Origin: Thermodesulfobacteriota bacterium
GTDB lineage: Bacteria; Desulfobacterota; Thermodesulfobacteria; Thermodesulfobacteriales; Thermodesulfatatoraceae
NCBI GenBank assembly: GCA_013153725.1
Contig: JAADDY010000096.1
Location: 1-45,262 of the forward strand
DNA length: 45,262 bases
Reading direction: 5' to 3'
In this document: positions 9,553 through 18,033 of the stretch, one piece after another
Layout of the letters: each line of letters begins with the position of its first letter
Numbering within the stretch: the stretch's first letter is position 1
The notes under the pieces: generated by a model
What the model was told of the DNA's origin: nothing
What the model saw: only the letters and a program-made list of their open reading frames with translations
Database searches by the model: none
Program-made: the position numbers and the translations under genes

Positions 9553-10646
9553 GAATCTAGCAGAGAATAATCCATCCGACGTCGACGGGGCTCGTAACCA
9601 GCGTCCCGGATGATCCTTTCGATCTCCTCCACGGAAAGGCGATGGGCCACCCCTGCCGCGGCGACCACGTTTTCCTCGATCATGGTGCTTCCGAAATCGT
9701 TGGCCCCGAATTCCAGAGCCACCTGCGCCACCTTTGGCCCCTGGGTCACCCAGGAGGCCTGAATATTCGGAACGTTATCCAGATAGAGGCGAGAGAGGGC
9801 CAGCATCTTTAAGTACTCCACGGGGAGGACCTTGGGGACCCGCAGTTCGGTATTCCCGGGCTGAAAGGGCCAGGGGATAAAAGCGGTGAAGCCCCCGGTC
9901 TCGTCCTGGAGACGACGGATCTTTTCGAGATGTTCGATCCTTTCCGCTACGGTTTCGATATGGCCAAACATCATGGTGGCGGTGGTTTTGAGCCCCAGCT
10001 GGTGGGCAATTCTCATGACTTCCAGCCACTCTTCGGCAGAACACTTGTGGGGAGAGAGCTTTTCACGCACCCGGTCTACCAGGATTTCGGCGCCTCCTCC
10101 AGGAATGGAGGAAAGGCCGGCCCGGATGAGCCTTTCCAGCACTTCTTTTATGGAAAGCCCGGAGATCTTGGCAAAGTGGACGATTTCCGGGGGAGAAAAG
10201 CCGTGAATATGGATCTCTGGGAAACGCTCCTTGATGGACCGAAGCATTTCTTCATAGAAAGAGAGGGGGAGATCGGGATGAAGCCCTCCCTGAAGGAGTA
10301 TTTGAACCCCACCCAGGGCCAGGGTCTCTTCGATCTTCCGAAAGAGCTCTTCTTGTGAGAGGAGGTATCCTCCGGTGTCTCCGGGTTTGGAGTAGTAAGC
10401 GCAAAATTTGCAGCCAGAGACGCAGATGTTGGTGTAGTTGATGTTGCGATCCACGATGTAGGTGACAATCCGTTCGGGATGGAGGCGGAAGCGGACTTCG
10501 CGGGCCAGAAAACCAAGGTCGTAAAAGGAGGCTTCCTCCCACAGGGTGAGGGCCTCTTCCGGGGAAATCCTTTCTCCCTCGCGGATTTTGGTCTTTATCT
10601 CTTTCAGCACGATTTCATGGGTATCAGCACCCAAGGGAATCGTCAA
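9549..10646 (-). CDS. mqnC: Cyclic dehypoxanthinyl futalosine synthase (radical SAM)
   Basis: YIVDRNINYTNICVSGCKFCAYY (CxxxCxxC), QGGLHPDL, SSIPGGGAEIL, TTATMMFGHIET; TTG start inferred. Confidence 0.9.
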   Translation of the reverse strand: MTIPLGADTHEIVLKEIKTKIREGERISPEEALTLWEEASFYDLGFLAREVRFRLHPERIVTYIVDRNINYTNICVSGCKFCAYYSKPGDTGGYLLSQEELFRKIEETLALGGVQILLQGGLHPDLPLSFYEEMLRSIKERFPEIHIHGFSPPEIVHFAKISGLSIKEVLERLIRAGLSSIPGGGAEILVDRVREKLSPHKCSAEEWLEVMRIAHQLGLKTTATMMFGHIETVAERIEHLEKIRRLQDETGGFTAFIPWPFQPGNTELRVPKVLPVEYLKMLALSRLYLDNVPNIQASWVTQGPKVAQVALEFGANDFGSTMIEENVVAAAGVAHRLSVEEIERIIRDAGYEPRRRRMDYSLLDS

Positions 10647-10683
10647 CGTAGTAGCTGAGAAAAGTAAGTGTTAGAATCTTCGT

Positions 10684-12906
10684 ATGAGCGGAGAGATGTC
10701 TTTTACCCTGGATGCCCAAGCCATTTTGGAGGCCTTCTTTCACACGGCAGACCTTGTTTGCCAGCTGGATGCGGAGGGCACCATCGTAGCTTCTCAGGCG
10801 AAGGAAGGGGCGCCTCTTTTGAAGGTCCTGCGTGGTCTCTCGGGATGTAAGCTGCAGGAGGTCTCCCCTTCGGACCTTTCCCGGAAAGTGGGCTCCCTCT
10901 TGCCGGAAGTTTTCGCCCGCACCAGACCGCAAAAGTTCCGTTTTAGTTTCGAGCAAGCAGAAAGGGTGTGGCACTACGAAGTTACGCTGTTTCCCGTGGG
11001 GGATTTTTGTCTGGCCATCTTTTGCGATGTTTCAGATTTCATGGCGGCAGAAGAGGAGCTGCGGGCCAGCAAAAATTTTTTGGAAAACATTTTCAATGGT
11101 TTGAGAGACGGGATCAGCATCCTGGATCGCGAACTCAATATAGTGAAGGTCAACTACTGGATGAGACAGCGTTACAAACACGTCTTGCCCCTGGAGGGCA
11201 AGAAGTGTTACCAGGCTTATCAACAGCAAGATTTCATCTGCCCCTGGTGCCCGTCGGTCAGGACTTTGGCCACGGGTCTTCCGGCCGAAGAAGTCGTCCC
11301 TTATGTAACGGAAGAAGGGCAAGTGGGCTGGATTGAGCTTTCCACTTTTCCCCTCCGCAACGAGAGGGGCGAGCTCATAGGGGTCATCGAACACTGCAAA
11401 GATGTTACCAATCGTATCCGCACGGAAAACGAAAGAAGACTCCTGGCGCAGGCGGTGGAACATTCCGCCGAGGCCATCATCATCACGGATCGACGGGGGC
11501 GCATTATCTATTCCAATCCCGCTTTCGAACAGATAACCGGTTACCGAGGCCAGGAGGTCCTTCATCGCACCCCCAACTTTCTTCGTGACAACAACAAGGC
11601 CTCCTATCAGGAGATCTGGAGGACTTTGCGGGCCGGAAAGAACTGGTACGGAAACATCGAAATCCGTCACAAAAAGGGGCACAAGATCTACATCGAGCTT
11701 TCCATCTCGCCGGTTCGGAACGAGCAGGATCAGATAACCAATTACGTGGCGGTTCTCCACGATATTACCCAGCGCATCGAATTGGAGACCCAGCTTAGAC
11801 GCTCCCAGAAGCTGGAAGCCATAGGCCGTCTGGCAGGGGGTATTGCTCACGACTTCAACAACATCTTGACGGCGGTCACAGGCTATAGCGAACTCCTTTT
11901 TAAGCGGACAAAGGGCGACCCTACGGCCCAGCGGTACGCCGAAAACATCCTCTCTTCGCTCAAAAGGGCCTCGGCGCTGACCCAAAAACTCCTCACTTTT
12001 TCCTGCCACAGACCTCAGCAAAAGAGGATCTTCGATCTGGGAGAGACCCTCAAAGAGCTCTATCCGATCATCCGGCGGCTTATCGAAGAAAGGATTGAAA
12101 TCGATCTTCTCCTCCCGGAAGGAGAGTATCCGCTCCTGGGAGATCCCTCCGACATCGAACAGATCATCATAAATCTCGTTTTGAATGCTGCGGAGGCCAT
12201 GCCTCATGGCGGGCGTATCGTGATAACTCTCTCGCGCGAAGCCCCCAGCTTTTCTGACGGTGGAAGATATGCCAAGATCGAGGTCAAGGACAACGGGCTT
12301 GGAATCCCAAAGGAACACCTGGATCTCATCTTTGACCCTTTTTTCACCACAAAGGAGACGGGCTCAGGTCTCGGTCTCTTCGTGGTCTACAACACCGTTA
12401 AACACCTCAGAGGCTACATCAAAGTTTCCTCGGAGCCCGGAGATGGAACGACTTTTGAGATTTTTCTCCCCCTTTCCAATGGCACTCCGGAAAAGGAGAT
12501 AACTTTTCAGAGTCTTGAGCTCGGGGAGCAAAGCTGGGAGGATTTTACCATCCTTATTGTGGAAGATGAGCCTCAGGTGAGGCGTTTCCTCAGAGAAACC
12601 CTCTGTCAGAGCGGGGCCAAGCTCCTGGAGGCGGCCAATGGTGACGAGGCCCTGCGAATTTTGGTTTCTTACCCGAAGAAGATCGATCTCCTTCTCACAG
12701 ACGTGGTTTTGCCGGTCCTGGATGGCCCTTCCTTGAGCCTCAAGGCGCGGGAGTTGCGCCCGGAGTTGAAGATTCTCTTTATTTCCGGCTACCCCGAAAA
12801 GAAGATGCCCGAAAAATTGAACGGAACAGCTTTCCTTCCCAAGCCGTTTACGGCAAGTGAACTCTTAAAAGCAGTCGAAGAGGTTATAAACGATGCCGGT
12901 GAATGA
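10684..12906 (+). CDS. PAS-containing hybrid sensor histidine kinase/response regulator
   Basis: PAS (AVEHSAEAIIITDRRGRIIYSNPAFEQITGY), HisKA (AGGIAHDFNNILTAVTGYSELL), HATPase (VKDNGLGIPKEHLDLIFDPFFTTKETGSGLGL), REC (ILIVEDEPQVRRFLRETL...LLLTDVVLPVLDG). Confidence 0.95.
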   Translation: MSGEMSFTLDAQAILEAFFHTADLVCQLDAEGTIVASQAKEGAPLLKVLRGLSGCKLQEVSPSDLSRKVGSLLPEVFARTRPQKFRFSFEQAERVWHYEVTLFPVGDFCLAIFCDVSDFMAAEEELRASKNFLENIFNGLRDGISILDRELNIVKVNYWMRQRYKHVLPLEGKKCYQAYQQQDFICPWCPSVRTLATGLPAEEVVPYVTEEGQVGWIELSTFPLRNERGELIGVIEHCKDVTNRIRTENERRLLAQAVEHSAEAIIITDRRGRIIYSNPAFEQITGYRGQEVLHRTPNFLRDNNKASYQEIWRTLRAGKNWYGNIEIRHKKGHKIYIELSISPVRNEQDQITNYVAVLHDITQRIELETQLRRSQKLEAIGRLAGGIAHDFNNILTAVTGYSELLFKRTKGDPTAQRYAENILSSLKRASALTQKLLTFSCHRPQQKRIFDLGETLKELYPIIRRLIEERIEIDLLLPEGEYPLLGDPSDIEQIIINLVLNAAEAMPHGGRIVITLSREAPSFSDGGRYAKIEVKDNGLGIPKEHLDLIFDPFFTTKETGSGLGLFVVYNTVKHLRGYIKVSSEPGDGTTFEIFLPLSNGTPEKEITFQSLELGEQSWEDFTILIVEDEPQVRRFLRETLCQSGAKLLEAANGDEALRILVSYPKKIDLLLTDVVLPVLDGPSLSLKARELRPELKILFISGYPEKKMPEKLNGTAFLPKPFTASELLKAVEEVINDAGE

Positions 12907-14185
12907 CCTTTCTCTCCCCCCGCGTGAAAAAATATTTCTGGCAGATCTTCACATTCACAGCCGTTATTCCCGCGCTACAAGCAAGGAGATGACCATCCCA
13001 ACTCTGGCCAAGGCGGCTTCGGCCAAAGGGCTGGACGTAATAGCCACCGGAGACTTCACCCATCCCGACTATTTTTCTGAACTTCAGGAGCTCCTGGAGC
13101 CGGCTGAGGAGGGGCTTTATGTCTTTCGGGAACTTCCCGAGGGTCCCCGTTTTGTTTTGAGTGCCGAGGTTTCCAACATTTTCTCTCAGGGCGACAAAAG
13201 AAACCGTCGCGTACACACCGTCATCCTGGCCCCGTCTCTTGAGGTAGCCGCCGAGATAAACCAGGCCCTGGCCCCTCTGGGGAACCTTGAGGCAGACGGC
13301 CGGCCGGTCTTCGGTTTTCCGGTAAAGGAGCTGGTAAAAATTCTTCGCCACATTTCGCCTGAAATCATCGTCATCCCGGCCCATGTTTGGACCCCCTGGT
13401 ATTCCCTCTTCGGGGCCTTCTCTGGTTTCGATTCCGTGGAAGAATGCTTCGAAGAAGAGACTCCCTTCATTTACGCCCTGGAGACGGGGCTCTCCTCTGA
13501 TCCTCCCATGAACTGGCGCCTTTCCGCTCTAGATCGCTTTACTCTGGTATCCAACTCCGACGCCCATTCTCCTGGTAAACTCGGCCGGGAGGCCAACGCC
13601 TTTTACAGGCCGCTCAGTTACCCGGCCATGATGAAAGCCCTCCGTGAGGACGCGCTTGCCTTTACCATCGAATTCTTTCCGGAGGAGGGCAAGTACCATT
13701 TCGATGGCCACCGCTCCTGCGGGGTGCTTTTGGCGCCGGAGGAGACCCGTCGCCACGGCGGAAGGTGCCCGGTTTGCGGAGAGCCTCTTACGGTGGGGGT
13801 GATGCACCGGGTAGAAGAGCTTGCGGATCGTCCCGCGGGGTTCAAGCCTCCGCAGAAGCCTCCGGCAGTCCACCTTGTCCCTCTCATCGAAATTGTCGCC
13901 GAGGCCCTGGGGAAAGGGGTCCAGACCCAGGCCGTGAAACGTACCTATCAGCAGCTTCTCGAACTCGGCGGGAAGGAATTCGACCTCTTGCTCTACAAGG
14001 ACCTTGACGAAATCAGCGAAAAGTTCCCAGCCCGGATCATTGAGGGGATTAGAAGAGTCCGAGAGGGGCAACTCTACATCCGGCCGGGATTCGATGGAGT
14101 TTACGGGAAAATAAGCATTTTCTCTCCAGAAGAAGAGGATTCTTCTTCTAAACCCCGTCAGCAAAGTCTTTTTGGGTTTTCTTGA
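12893..14185 (+). CDS. Endonuclease Q family protein (PHP-domain, deaminated-base DNA repair)
   Basis: FLADLHIHSRYSRATSKEMTIPTLAKAASAKGLDVIATGDFTHPDYF, PAHVWTPWYSLFGAFSGFDSVEECF, SNSDAHSP, four-Cys-type region (CGVLL...CPVCGEPLTVGVMHRVEELADR) characteristic of EndoQ. Confidence 0.92.
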   Translation: MPVNDLSLPPREKIFLADLHIHSRYSRATSKEMTIPTLAKAASAKGLDVIATGDFTHPDYFSELQELLEPAEEGLYVFRELPEGPRFVLSAEVSNIFSQGDKRNRRVHTVILAPSLEVAAEINQALAPLGNLEADGRPVFGFPVKELVKILRHISPEIIVIPAHVWTPWYSLFGAFSGFDSVEECFEEETPFIYALETGLSSDPPMNWRLSALDRFTLVSNSDAHSPGKLGREANAFYRPLSYPAMMKALREDALAFTIEFFPEEGKYHFDGHRSCGVLLAPEETRRHGGRCPVCGEPLTVGVMHRVEELADRPAGFKPPQKPPAVHLVPLIEIVAEALGKGVQTQAVKRTYQQLLELGGKEFDLLLYKDLDEISEKFPARIIEGIRRVREGQLYIRPGFDGVYGKISIFSPEEEDSSSKPRQQSLFGFS

Positions 14186-14242
14186 TTTGGTTTCCGCGGT
14201 GATTACCGTAGTCGTAGTGCTAAAGCTCAAGGAGGTAAACGC

Positions 14243-15961
14243 ATGATCGTTACGGTGAAACATTTGAACATGTTGAGGCGACTCGAAAAGGGTGGACTCG
14301 AGAAGATCGAAGAACTCACCGGTGAAGATTTCGAGATCCTTCTTCATCTGCGCCTGGCAGGGCTCATCACCGAGGAGGAAGAAAGCTTTGCCCTCACACG
14401 CAGCGGGCTCTTGATCCTTGAGTCTCTGAACATGGCAGAAAGGGCTGCGGGGCTCAATTTTTCGGAACTTTACGAAAACTATCGTTTGGTGGGGTCTCGC
14501 ATCATTTCGATGCTCCAGATATGTGATCGGGCTCAGGGGCGAACCGATTTCCAGGACAACATCAACAAAGAACTGGAAGAAAGAGGGCTTGCCAAGGACG
14601 GACGTTTGCAACCCTGGGCCCAGGCCATTCTGGAAGCCTATCGCACGGCCCAGGTGGAATTTTTTGTCACTCCGGAGCTCGCCAAAAGCATTCTGGCCCT
14701 TCCCGTGGGGCCAGGACGAAAGAGCTTTCTGGAGCCCATTCCGGAAAATCATATCTTTCAATTCGAAGCCCAGAGATTCCTCACTTTTACCCTTCCAGAA
14801 GGAGATTTTTATTCCTTCACAGGAGTGGGGGCGCAACTCTGGGCCGCCTTGAGAACGGGTTTGGTCCCGGAATTTTCCATGAGCACCCTCACTTTGAGAG
14901 AAATTCTCGAGGGGCAGAAGACGGAGGCCCTGGAGCAATTGGGGGCTATCGATCCGCAGGGGAACCTTACGGTGCCGGGGAAACACCTTTTGATGGCAGC
15001 CAAGCTCTTCTTTGAGCCCATTACCGTGAATCCGACGCTTGATCTGAGCGGCTGGAATATCTCCGTGCTGCGGGCGGTGGCTCAAGCACCCGTAAAAACT
15101 AAAGAGGGCATCGAAGAGTTTTTTGCCGTCCAGAATCTCCAGGATCCTTTCCGTGTCAGGCAGAGCCTTTTCAGGTTGGAAGGCTTCCGGCTGATAGAGA
15201 GTGAACCAGACGGTTCTTACAGACTTACCCCCTATGGCGAAGAGCTGTTGAGCCTTGAGGACCTGGCTCCGGTATATGCTCAGGCGGTGATGGCCATCAC
15301 CGTGACCCGCACCGAAAATATGCCTCCTGATGACGCCTGGGTGAAAAAGGCCGAAGAACAGGGGGTGATCGGCAACGGCTTTCCCACTCAAAAGGGAAGG
15401 CTCTTTGCAGAAGTTGCTTCTAACATCGACCGCCTTCCCGTTATCACCAGGGAAGAGATGCGCGTCTTGCGGGGTATCCCCCTCTGGCGCGGAGTGAGCG
15501 AAGAAGAAATCCTCTCCTTCTATCCCGAAGGCGAGCATCCTAGCGTGCTTCACGCCTTGAGAAAACTTCTGGCCTCCGGATTGGTGGATCTCCTGCCAGG
15601 AGGTCTCTACGTTCTCACTCCAGCGGGTGAAAAGATCAAACAAGGGCTTTCGGCGGTTCCCGGCGGGGTTGATTTTCCCGTGACTCCCCACGTCTGGTAC
15701 GTCCTTTTGACCCTGAGAGAAATAGGACGCTTTTCTCCCCAAGGGCGCAAGATTCGGATACGAAAGGAAGATTACGACAAATTGGAGAAGAAAATCAAAA
15801 ATTTACCGCCAGAAGCCATTGCAACAGCCCTTGAAACGGCTCGCCTCTGCCGCTACATCTCCGGATTAGATGTTCTGGAAACGGGAGTTTTCTTGCTAGA
15901 GGGGCTTGATCTCCTCAAGAAACTCCGCACCAACTGGGAAGAGATCAGGATTTACGCATGA
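14243..15961 (+). CDS. DUF505-like protein of unknown function (repeated winged-helix-like segments)
   Basis: RBS aaggaggt at 14229-14236; MIVTVKHLNMLRRLEKGGLEKIEELTGEDFEILLHLRLAGLITEEEESFALTRSG; recurrent helix-helix-wing-like repeats; DUF505 assignment from memory. Confidence 0.6.
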   Translation: MIVTVKHLNMLRRLEKGGLEKIEELTGEDFEILLHLRLAGLITEEEESFALTRSGLLILESLNMAERAAGLNFSELYENYRLVGSRIISMLQICDRAQGRTDFQDNINKELEERGLAKDGRLQPWAQAILEAYRTAQVEFFVTPELAKSILALPVGPGRKSFLEPIPENHIFQFEAQRFLTFTLPEGDFYSFTGVGAQLWAALRTGLVPEFSMSTLTLREILEGQKTEALEQLGAIDPQGNLTVPGKHLLMAAKLFFEPITVNPTLDLSGWNISVLRAVAQAPVKTKEGIEEFFAVQNLQDPFRVRQSLFRLEGFRLIESEPDGSYRLTPYGEELLSLEDLAPVYAQAVMAITVTRTENMPPDDAWVKKAEEQGVIGNGFPTQKGRLFAEVASNIDRLPVITREEMRVLRGIPLWRGVSEEEILSFYPEGEHPSVLHALRKLLASGLVDLLPGGLYVLTPAGEKIKQGLSAVPGGVDFPVTPHVWYVLLTLREIGRFSPQGRKIRIRKEDYDKLEKKIKNLPPEAIATALETARLCRYISGLDVLETGVFLLEGLDLLKKLRTNWEEIRIYA

Positions 15962-16401
15962 AGCTTAGAGTGTGGCGCAAAGATCCCCGGGCACGCCTTC
16001 CCGAGAAGGCCTCTCCCGGGGCTGTGGGCTGGGACGTCTTTTCGCTGGAAGACGTGGTCGTTCCCCCAAAAGAGCAGGTCCTGGTCCGGACCGGCCTGGT
16101 GATCGCTGCTCCCTTCCCTTACGCCATGTTCCTTTTCCCGCGCTCTTCCCTCTTTCGCAAAAAGGGCCTCATCTTTCCGCATTCGGCAGGTATCATCGAT
16201 TTCGACTATTGCGGCGAGGAAGACGAGCTCCGGGTTCCGGTCTTGAATCTTCGCGAGGAGCCCGTGGAAATAAAGGCCGGCGAACGCATAGGCCAGCTCG
16301 TTTTTCTGAAGGCCTTGGTAGAGGCGGAGTGGGAGGAACTGCCAGATCCTCCAGAAGCAAGGTCCCGCGGTGGCTTTGGCAGTACAGGGGGGTACCGCTA
16401 A
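15958..16401 (+). CDS. dut: dUTP diphosphatase
   Basis: Five dUTPase motifs in order: SPGAVGWDVF, PRSSLFRKKGL, GIIDFDYCGE, RIGQLVF, RGGFGSTGGYR; ATGA overlap with upstream gene. Confidence 0.88.
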   Translation: MKLRVWRKDPRARLPEKASPGAVGWDVFSLEDVVVPPKEQVLVRTGLVIAAPFPYAMFLFPRSSLFRKKGLIFPHSAGIIDFDYCGEEDELRVPVLNLREEPVEIKAGERIGQLVFLKALVEAEWEELPDPPEARSRGGFGSTGGYR

Positions 16402-17400
16402 ATGTTTTCCCTCAAGGATCACCAGGAAGATTTCCTCAAGAGAGCCAGGGGCTTTTTCGATGCGTTGCTGGCAGGAGACAAGGCCCTCTTTCGAGACACT
16501 CTCTTCTTGAGTTTTTTGGGGGCCAGGATCTGTTACGCCTCCACCCCTCCTCTGGAGCTCTTTGCGGAAGAGAGATTTCGGAAGCCAGAAGAACTCAAGG
16601 CCTTTCTCATGCGGCTCAAATCTTCGGGGCATACCAGCATCTTTGCCCATTCTCCTTTGGTCGTGCGGCGCAGGTTCTCCTCTGAGGAAGTGGCTTCCCT
16701 CGCACCGGCCCTCTTCAAGGCCTGGTGGAACGAAGATAGAAGCGCCCTTTGTCTCAACCTTCGCCATTTTGCCGAGGTGTACGAAAAAGAAGCCTTTGAG
16801 GAGATCATCACCGAGGCCATCTCTGCCAGCAAGGAGTGGCAAAACTTTCGGGCGTTTCATCTCCGGGTAGAGGACGGGAAGCCGGCCCTTGTGAGGGAAA
16901 CCACGCTCGGAGAACTGGCAGAAGAAAGGTCCTCTCCCTATGAGGGTCTTTTTGCCCAGCCGGAAGTCTACGTGGTAGACGTGGCCCCTGAGAGGACCAC
17001 CCCCTTTGGCTGGCTGGCGGTGGTGGTAGAAGGCTTTAGCCGGCTCTTTTCACATCAGTTCGTGCGGCATACCTGGCTTAATTTTAACCAGCGTTCGCAT
17101 CGTTATACCCAGGTCGACCAGTTCGTCTGCCCCCCTTCCTTCGACGAAGAAGCCCGAAAAAAGTATGCCTCTCAGATAAAAAGCGGGCTTGATCTCTACC
17201 AGGAGCTCTGCAAGCGGGGTATCAAGAAGGAAGACGCCCGCTTCGTGACTCCCCAGGGGGCCGCCACCACGATCCTGGCCACGGGGCCTTATTTTGTCTG
17301 GGAAGATTTCGTGGCCAAGCGCCGCCACCTCAAGGCCCAATGGGAAATAAGGCAGCTTGCCCAGGCGGTGGAGCTAGTCCTCTCGCGACTCAATCCTTAA
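16402..17400 (+). CDS. thyX: FAD-dependent thymidylate synthase
   Basis: HTSIFAHSPLVVRRRF and FSHQFVRHTWLNFNQRSHRYTQVD (variant of the RHR-x7-S motif). Confidence 0.85.
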   Translation: MFSLKDHQEDFLKRARGFFDALLAGDKALFRDTLFLSFLGARICYASTPPLELFAEERFRKPEELKAFLMRLKSSGHTSIFAHSPLVVRRRFSSEEVASLAPALFKAWWNEDRSALCLNLRHFAEVYEKEAFEEIITEAISASKEWQNFRAFHLRVEDGKPALVRETTLGELAEERSSPYEGLFAQPEVYVVDVAPERTTPFGWLAVVVEGFSRLFSHQFVRHTWLNFNQRSHRYTQVDQFVCPPSFDEEARKKYASQIKSGLDLYQELCKRGIKKEDARFVTPQGAATTILATGPYFVWEDFVAKRRHLKAQWEIRQLAQAVELVLSRLNP

Positions 17401-18033
17401 CTCGATGAGTTTCGGATTGTTTACCCCCCGCAGACTCCGCAAGAAACCCTTTACACTCTCTGAAAGGGCCCGGGAGACGAAACGCGTAAGCCCTACGGGT
17501 CTTCCGTCCACCAGGAGGGTGGCGGAGGGCCGCTTCTTGGGAAGGCGTTCTTTGATGAAAGAGGCCACGATGCGGGGGTCTGGTGGTAAGAGGGGGCAGG
17601 GAGTTTCAAGCCGGGCTTCGCTCACCACCGCCAGGATTCCCGGGACCCCTCTTCTGAAGAGGGGCTCTTCCGGGCCTTCTCGCCAGACTTCTATCTTGGG
17701 AAGGCTCTGAATCTTTTTGAATCCCTCACAGATAACCAGATCTTCTTCCGGAAAGAAGCGGTTTACGAAGTACCAAAATCGAAATTCGTCTTTTTCCGGT
17801 ACGAAGAAACGCAAAAACCCCTCTTTGCGCCCCCAGAAGGCCACTTTGGCCACCCCCGTCTGCCAGAAGAGGTTGGTGTCTGAAAAATCTCTCTCCAGAT
17901 GAGGGCGTTCTTCCTTTGAGGATTTGAGCACACCAATTCTTATCCCTTCCTCAAGAAGGAGCCTGGCGACTTCTACGGCAAGAGAGGTCTTGCCACTATC
18001 GTGATGACCAACGAAGCTGATGGCAAAAGGCAT
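17374..18033 (-). CDS. mobB: Molybdopterin-guanine dinucleotide biosynthesis protein B
   Basis: ISFVGHHDSGKTSLAVEVARLL P-loop; DLVICEGFKKIQSLPKIEVWR. Confidence 0.85.
   Translation of the reverse strand: MPFAISFVGHHDSGKTSLAVEVARLLLEEGIRIGVLKSSKEERPHLERDFSDTNLFWQTGVAKVAFWGRKEGFLRFFVPEKDEFRFWYFVNRFFPEEDLVICEGFKKIQSLPKIEVWREGPEEPLFRRGVPGILAVVSEARLETPCPLLPPDPRIVASFIKERLPKKRPSATLLVDGRPVGLTRFVSRALSESVKGFLRSLRGVNNPKLIELRIESRED

Noticed and set aside
11032-12318. 428-aa minus-strand ORF opposite the histidine kinase
   Set aside because: Shadow ORF of a clearly conserved kinase gene; no protein-like motifs
14183-14242. EndoQ and DUF505-like ORFs are in the same frame, separated only by one TGA with no other stop (possible readthrough fusion)
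   Set aside because: A clear SD (aaggaggt) and ATG precede the second ORF, and the EndoQ tail ends naturally in a clamp-binding-like peptide; no SECIS-like hairpin was evident at the expected spacing
13529-15742. 737-aa minus-strand ORF opposite EndoQ and the DUF505-like gene
   Set aside because: Antisense to conserved coding sequence, no recognisable family motifs; explained by high GC third-position bias on the coding strand
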